9,446 nucleotides of DNA from Candidatus Zhuqueibacterota bacterium (GTDB lineage Bacteria; Zhuqueibacterota; Zhuqueibacteria; Residuimicrobiales; Krinioviventaceae): the NCBI GenBank assembly GCA_003854995.1, contig RQOI01000120.1, positions 1 to 9,446 on the forward strand, in the 5' to 3' direction. The position numbers and the translations under genes were made by a program. Shown piece after piece: positions 6,369 through 9,446 of the stretch. The first letter of the stretch is position 1. Each line of letters opens with the position of its first letter. The notes beneath the pieces are model-generated. The model was not told the origin of the DNA, made no database searches, and saw only the letters and a list, made by a program, of their open reading frames with translations.

Positions 6369-6393
6369 GTCATCGCCCTCTGGTTATTCGCAT
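6369..6393. repeat. 25-bp direct repeat, copy B
   Basis: Identical to 6081-6105. It lies 6 nt beyond the stop codon of the Wzi-like gene in the direction of transcription. Here it precedes no gene, so its SD-like AGAGGG serves nothing visible. The two copies bound a 263-nt block holding all the hairpins. Confidence 0.95.
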
Positions 6394-6399
6394 ATCAAA

Positions 6400-7893
6400 T
6401 CATTTTAGCGAGGCTGTCCCCAGCAACTCGAAAGAGACATTCACTTTCACCTCCCAATAGCTCTGCTGAGCGTCGCGCTGGTTTCCGGCATTCTTGAGCT
6501 GCTGCCGGCAGAGATAGAAATCGCCGTACAGCCACAGGAGCGGCTGCCAGCGAGCGGTGAACCGGACATTATCGCCCACCTCGACGATGCCGGTCGGGAA
6601 GGGCTCGCTGTAGGTCTGACCATCGCCGATGTCCCGCCAGGGGGTGGTGAAATCGTCCTCGATGCGGCCCTCGCCGCGGCGCAAATGTTCGTAGAGCAAA
6701 CCCAATCGCCAGGCCGCGGAGGGCCGGTGGCGGACGCCGACGATCAGTCGGTCAAAATCATTGCCCAAAAAGTGGCCGATGGGACGGCGCCGGTGCAGAT
6801 ATTTCTCCCAGGGTCCGCCCTGGCCATTGTATGTCCTGTTGGTCACGCGCGCATATTCCAGGAAAAAATCCGCGCCGCCCCAGGCGAACGGATCCGCCCA
6901 GTTGAGGCCGACTGCAAGACCGTATTGCGCCGGCTCCTGGTCATCCTGCGCTTCGTCTTCGAATTGCATGTCATCCAGCAGATAGCTGCCATATAGCGTG
7001 ACATTTTGCATCGGCATGATCGCTGCATCGACGCTGGCCTGCACATTGGCCGATTGCGGGCCATTGAGCTGAACGCCGGCATAGAACTGCATGGGATTGA
7101 GCAGCGCAAAATCAATGCCCGCATCCGGGCCGCCGAACAGCGCCGTCTCGCTCAGGCCGATGCGCGCGTAGCGGAACGGGCGCAGCTCGAGTCGATGGCC
7201 CGACAGGTAGCGATGCTGGGTCGATGGCTCGCCCTGGACAGGAAAGTCCGTATCATCCAGTGTCGCGGTGAAAAAGGAGAGCTTGAGCCAGCGGTTCTTC
7301 CACGCCAGATAGAGATGATCCATCGGCCGCGAGGCAGCGGAGATGTGCAGAGAGCCATCCAGTCCGGGTCCCCACACCAGATAATCGCGGCCAAATTTGG
7401 CGCGAAAGCCGTTGCGATCGAAAAGAACAAAGGCCTGCTCCATATAGGCGGCCATGCCGCTCTGCCGCTTGCCGAGGTAGCTGCTGTCGGAATCGAGTTG
7501 ATTATCGACGTGAAAACCGGCGTACAGTTGCAGGTTTGGCGACAGATGCGCGCCCAGGGTCGCCCGCTGCGCGGCGTGATAGATTGATCGACTCCCATCC
7601 GCTTCGTACGCCTCATCGAGCAGGAGCCAGCCGAGCGTTGTCTCCGACTCTTCGCGCGCCGCCATTCGGCCGAGCAACTGGAAGGCGCGCACCGGCGCCG
7701 CAGCGGCCGCGCTGTCCTGCAGCGCAAAGATGTCGGACGACGTGAACGGCCGCTCGAGCGGCGACAACTCCCACAGATAGCCGCGATGCCACAAGAAAGA
7801 GAGATCTTCTTCGATCCAGTGGTTGGGCCGAATGGATTGCGCGGCCAGTTGGCCACAGAGGGAGAAGAACAGGAAAAGCTTTTTAATAGGCAT
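6400..7893 (-). CDS. Wzi-family capsule assembly outer-membrane protein
   Basis: This 497-residue protein is predicted to be an outer-membrane beta-barrel of the Wzi family (capsule assembly / surface attachment). A signal peptide covers residues 1-19: MPIKK, a hydrophobic core, then AAQ as cleavage site. The mature N-terminus has the family segment LSFLWHRGYLWELSPLERPF, followed by repeated amphipathic strands rich in Tyr and Trp. The signature stretch GRDYLVWGPGLDGSLHIS lies near residue 165. The last strand ends in VNVSF, as barrels often do, but nine more residues (ELLGTASLK) follow. I prefer ATG 7893, which overlaps the end of the WcaJ-like gene by 11 nt. A TTG at 7905 would add four residues, with an SD-like AAAGGG only 2 nt away. 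No good SD precedes the ATG, so translation is probably coupled to the upstream gene. Confidence 0.85.
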   Translation of the reverse strand: MPIKKLFLFFSLCGQLAAQSIRPNHWIEEDLSFLWHRGYLWELSPLERPFTSSDIFALQDSAAAAAPVRAFQLLGRMAAREESETTLGWLLLDEAYEADGSRSIYHAAQRATLGAHLSPNLQLYAGFHVDNQLDSDSSYLGKRQSGMAAYMEQAFVLFDRNGFRAKFGRDYLVWGPGLDGSLHISAASRPMDHLYLAWKNRWLKLSFFTATLDDTDFPVQGEPSTQHRYLSGHRLELRPFRYARIGLSETALFGGPDAGIDFALLNPMQFYAGVQLNGPQSANVQASVDAAIMPMQNVTLYGSYLLDDMQFEDEAQDDQEPAQYGLAVGLNWADPFAWGGADFFLEYARVTNRTYNGQGGPWEKYLHRRRPIGHFLGNDFDRLIVGVRHRPSAAWRLGLLYEHLRRGEGRIEDDFTTPWRDIGDGQTYSEPFPTGIVEVGDNVRFTARWQPLLWLYGDFYLCRQQLKNAGNQRDAQQSYWEVKVNVSFELLGTASLK

Positions 7894-9280
7894 TCTGATT
7901 GACAAAGCCCTTTATGATGGTCATGAGAATGATGCGCAGATCGAGAGAAAAAGACCAGTTCTCGATGTAATAGAGGTCATATTCCAGACGCTTTTGAATG
8001 GAAGTGTCGCCGCGCAGGCCGTTCACCTGCGCCCAGCCCGTCAGGCCTGTCTTCACCTGATGCCGGATCATATAAGCAGGGATGTCCTCACGGAACATCT
8101 TGGCAAAATGCGGCCGCTCGGGACGGGGACCGACGACGCTCATATCGCCTTTCAGGACATTCCAGAATTGCGGCAGCTCATCCAGCGATGTGCTGCGCAA
8201 TAGAGCGCCGATCCAGGTGACGCGTTTGTCGTCCTTGACCGTCCATCGGGTGTCACTCTCGCCATCATCGCTGATGCGCATGGTCCTGAATTTGTAAAAT
8301 CGAAAGGGGCGGGCGTGCGTCCCCAGTCTCGCCTGCACAAAAAATATAGGGCCTTTTGAGGTCAATTTGATGGTGGCCATGATGAGCAGGAACAGGGGGC
8401 TGATGATCAGGAGAATGACCAGGCTGAACAGGATATCGAACAGGCGCTTCAAATAGACGTACTGCCACGTGTCCACCGGATTCTGCCGAATGCCGATCAG
8501 CGGGATGCCGTTCAGGTTCAACACCTTTGCTTTTGGATGGATGAACTGGAACAGGTCGGGGATGATATTGGCTTCCACGCCCGCGTACTCGCACTCTTTC
8601 ACGACCATTTGAATATCTTTGGATTCTCGCATGCCGAGGGCGACGACGACGCGATCGATCAGATGATTTTCCAGCACGGTGCGAATATCCGACACTTTGC
8701 CGAGGATCCGGGAATTATCCAGAGCATCCACATGATCGTCGAGGAAACCGATGACCTGATAGCCGGTCTCGCGATGAGTGGATATCTCATAGGCAAAACG
8801 ACGGCCCGTCTGGCCGGCGCCGATGACGAGCAGATTGCGCTTGTTATAGCCGCGGACGCGCGCATTCGACAGCAGCAGGCGAAAGCCAAAATGCCAGCCG
8901 CCGAGCACAACATAGGCAAATGGGGTGAACAGCAGGAGCAGCAGACGGGAGACATCGAATGACTTGAAGATGAAACCGACCGATGTGTAGAGAAAGACGG
9001 TGAGGATCAGGGCAAAGGCGATGATCTTCCAGTCCGCCCACGGCGATTCAATCCTTTTGGATTTATAGAGCCCGAGCGCCTCGGCGACTGAAAACCACAA
9101 AAACGACAGCAGCACGATATTGGGCAGATAGACCGCCAGGGTCGGAATGGACTCGGCTTCCGGCAGCATGGGAAAAAAGGTAAAGCGGACCAAATAGGCG
9201 ATGGTGAAGCAGCTCACCAGCAGAAATTGATCGACAATCCGCCACAACGCATTCAAAAAATCAGATCGTTCACGCAGCAT
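7883..9280 (-). CDS. wcaJ: WcaJ-type undecaprenyl-phosphate hexose-1-phosphate transferase
   Basis: The 465-residue inner-membrane enzyme starts exopolysaccharide units by moving a sugar-1-phosphate (glucose or galactose in known members) from a UDP-sugar to undecaprenyl phosphate. Four hydrophobic helices fill about residues 15-135. A Rossmann-like domain has GAGQTGRR (154-161). A re-entrant helix with ISPLFLL (293-299) leads into the catalytic domain: FVQARLG (314-320), FYKFRTM (328-334), SLDELPQFWNVLKGDMS (365-381) with the Asp-Glu pair, VVGPRPERP (382-390), GLTGWAQVNGLRG (412-424) and the C-terminal NQNAY, close to E. coli WcaJ, which is 464 residues. The usual PGITG reads TGLTG here. I start at ATG 9280, because GAGG lies 8 nt ahead and the length then fits. 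The frame is open up to 9367 but that part reads as the neighbour's shadow. It overlaps both neighbours by 11 nt. Confidence 0.93.
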   Translation of the reverse strand: MLRERSDFLNALWRIVDQFLLVSCFTIAYLVRFTFFPMLPEAESIPTLAVYLPNIVLLSFLWFSVAEALGLYKSKRIESPWADWKIIAFALILTVFLYTSVGFIFKSFDVSRLLLLLFTPFAYVVLGGWHFGFRLLLSNARVRGYNKRNLLVIGAGQTGRRFAYEISTHRETGYQVIGFLDDHVDALDNSRILGKVSDIRTVLENHLIDRVVVALGMRESKDIQMVVKECEYAGVEANIIPDLFQFIHPKAKVLNLNGIPLIGIRQNPVDTWQYVYLKRLFDILFSLVILLIISPLFLLIMATIKLTSKGPIFFVQARLGTHARPFRFYKFRTMRISDDGESDTRWTVKDDKRVTWIGALLRSTSLDELPQFWNVLKGDMSVVGPRPERPHFAKMFREDIPAYMIRHQVKTGLTGWAQVNGLRGDTSIQKRLEYDLYYIENWSFSLDLRIILMTIIKGFVNQNAY

Positions 9281-9446
9281 GGCTGGCGCCTCTGCGGCGT
9301 AAGGTCGTGGTGATGATCTGCTCAAACCGGTCGGCAATGCCCTGGATGCGGAAATTTTTCTCGGCATAGGCTCTGCCGTTCTCGCCCATGCGTTGTCGAA
9401 TCTCTGGATTCGACTGCAAAAACAGTATCGTCTCTGCGAGTTTTTG
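9270..9446 (-). CDS. GT4-like glycosyltransferase, C-terminal end (partial)
   Basis: A minus-strand frame enters from the right edge and ends with TGA at 9270-9272. Its 58 visible residues begin QKLAETILFLQ and continue NPEIRQRMGENGRAYAEKNF, then IADRFEQII. This is the typical last part of GT-B fold, group 1 (GT4) glycosyltransferases, after the E-x7-E region, where the final helix folds back. The start and the sugar-nucleotide site lie outside the window, so specificity cannot be judged. The stop overlaps the ATG of the WcaJ-like gene by 11 nt, so the two are in one operon, with this gene upstream. It presumably adds a sugar to the repeat unit begun by WcaJ. The tail after EQII (TTTLRRRGASHAA) is basic. 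Confidence 0.8.
   Translation of the reverse strand, partial: QKLAETILFLQSNPEIRQRMGENGRAYAEKNFRIQGIADRFEQIITTTLRRRGASHAA

Noticed and set aside
6288..6497. Plus-strand open frame of 69 codons across the repeats
   Set aside because: It arises from the repeat sequence and then runs antisense into the Wzi-like gene; no SD and no recognisable domain.
9281..9367. Longer start for the WcaJ-like gene at 9367
   Set aside because: The extra 29 residues have no membrane or family character, overlap the glycosyltransferase end in another frame, and ATG 9280 has an SD and gives the family length.

Overview
The window reads as a piece of a Gram-negative bacterial chromosome with moderately high GC. One hand-counted 60-base line inside the large minus-strand gene is 42/60 G+C. 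Evidence for a Gram-negative is an outer-membrane barrel protein of the Wzi capsule family and a WcaJ-type exopolysaccharide initiation transferase. Clear Shine-Dalgarno (SD) sequences and sigma70-like hexamers argue against a typical Bacteroidetes genome. A CCA-encoding selenocysteine tRNA shows that the organism probably makes selenoproteins. The exact phylum cannot be fixed from this sequence; a delta-proteobacterial or FCB-group candidate lineage is my guess.

Layout. Bases 1-233 are very AT-rich (10/60 G+C in one line), purine-biased and hold no recognisable gene. A C-terminal scrap of an IS66-family transposase (234-416, minus) follows. It ends just upstream of selC, the tRNA-Sec gene (507-603, plus), which has its own intrinsic terminator. 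Then come two plus-strand genes with a 10-nt gap between them: a TauE/SafE-type membrane transporter (668-1408) and an unrecognised membrane-anchored protein (1419-1958). A small zinc-ribbon-like protein (1971-2273, minus) converges on them.

The rest of the window is on the minus strand. A GNAT acetyltransferase with a helical N-terminal extension and low GC (2392-3108) sits between two clear boundaries. Upstream of it lies a surface-polysaccharide cluster. In transcription order this is: the C-terminus of a GT4-like glycosyltransferase (entering from the right edge), a WcaJ-like undecaprenyl-phosphate sugar-1-phosphate transferase, a Wzi-family outer-membrane protein, a 319-nt gene-free spacer full of hairpins and repeats, and a full-length bifunctional L-fucokinase / GDP-L-fucose pyrophosphorylase (Fkp). 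The first three genes overlap by 11 nt at each junction.

How it works together (inference): Fkp turns free L-fucose into GDP-fucose, WcaJ loads the first sugar phosphate on the lipid carrier, glycosyltransferases extend it, and the Wzi-like barrel helps hold or assemble the polymer at the cell surface. The most unusual structure is the spacer at 6081-6399. It has at least five or six small inverted repeats, one forming a 14-bp stem whose only non-Watson-Crick pairs become G-U wobbles in the operon-sense RNA. It is bounded by a 25-bp perfect direct repeat that supplies the ribosome-binding region of fkp.
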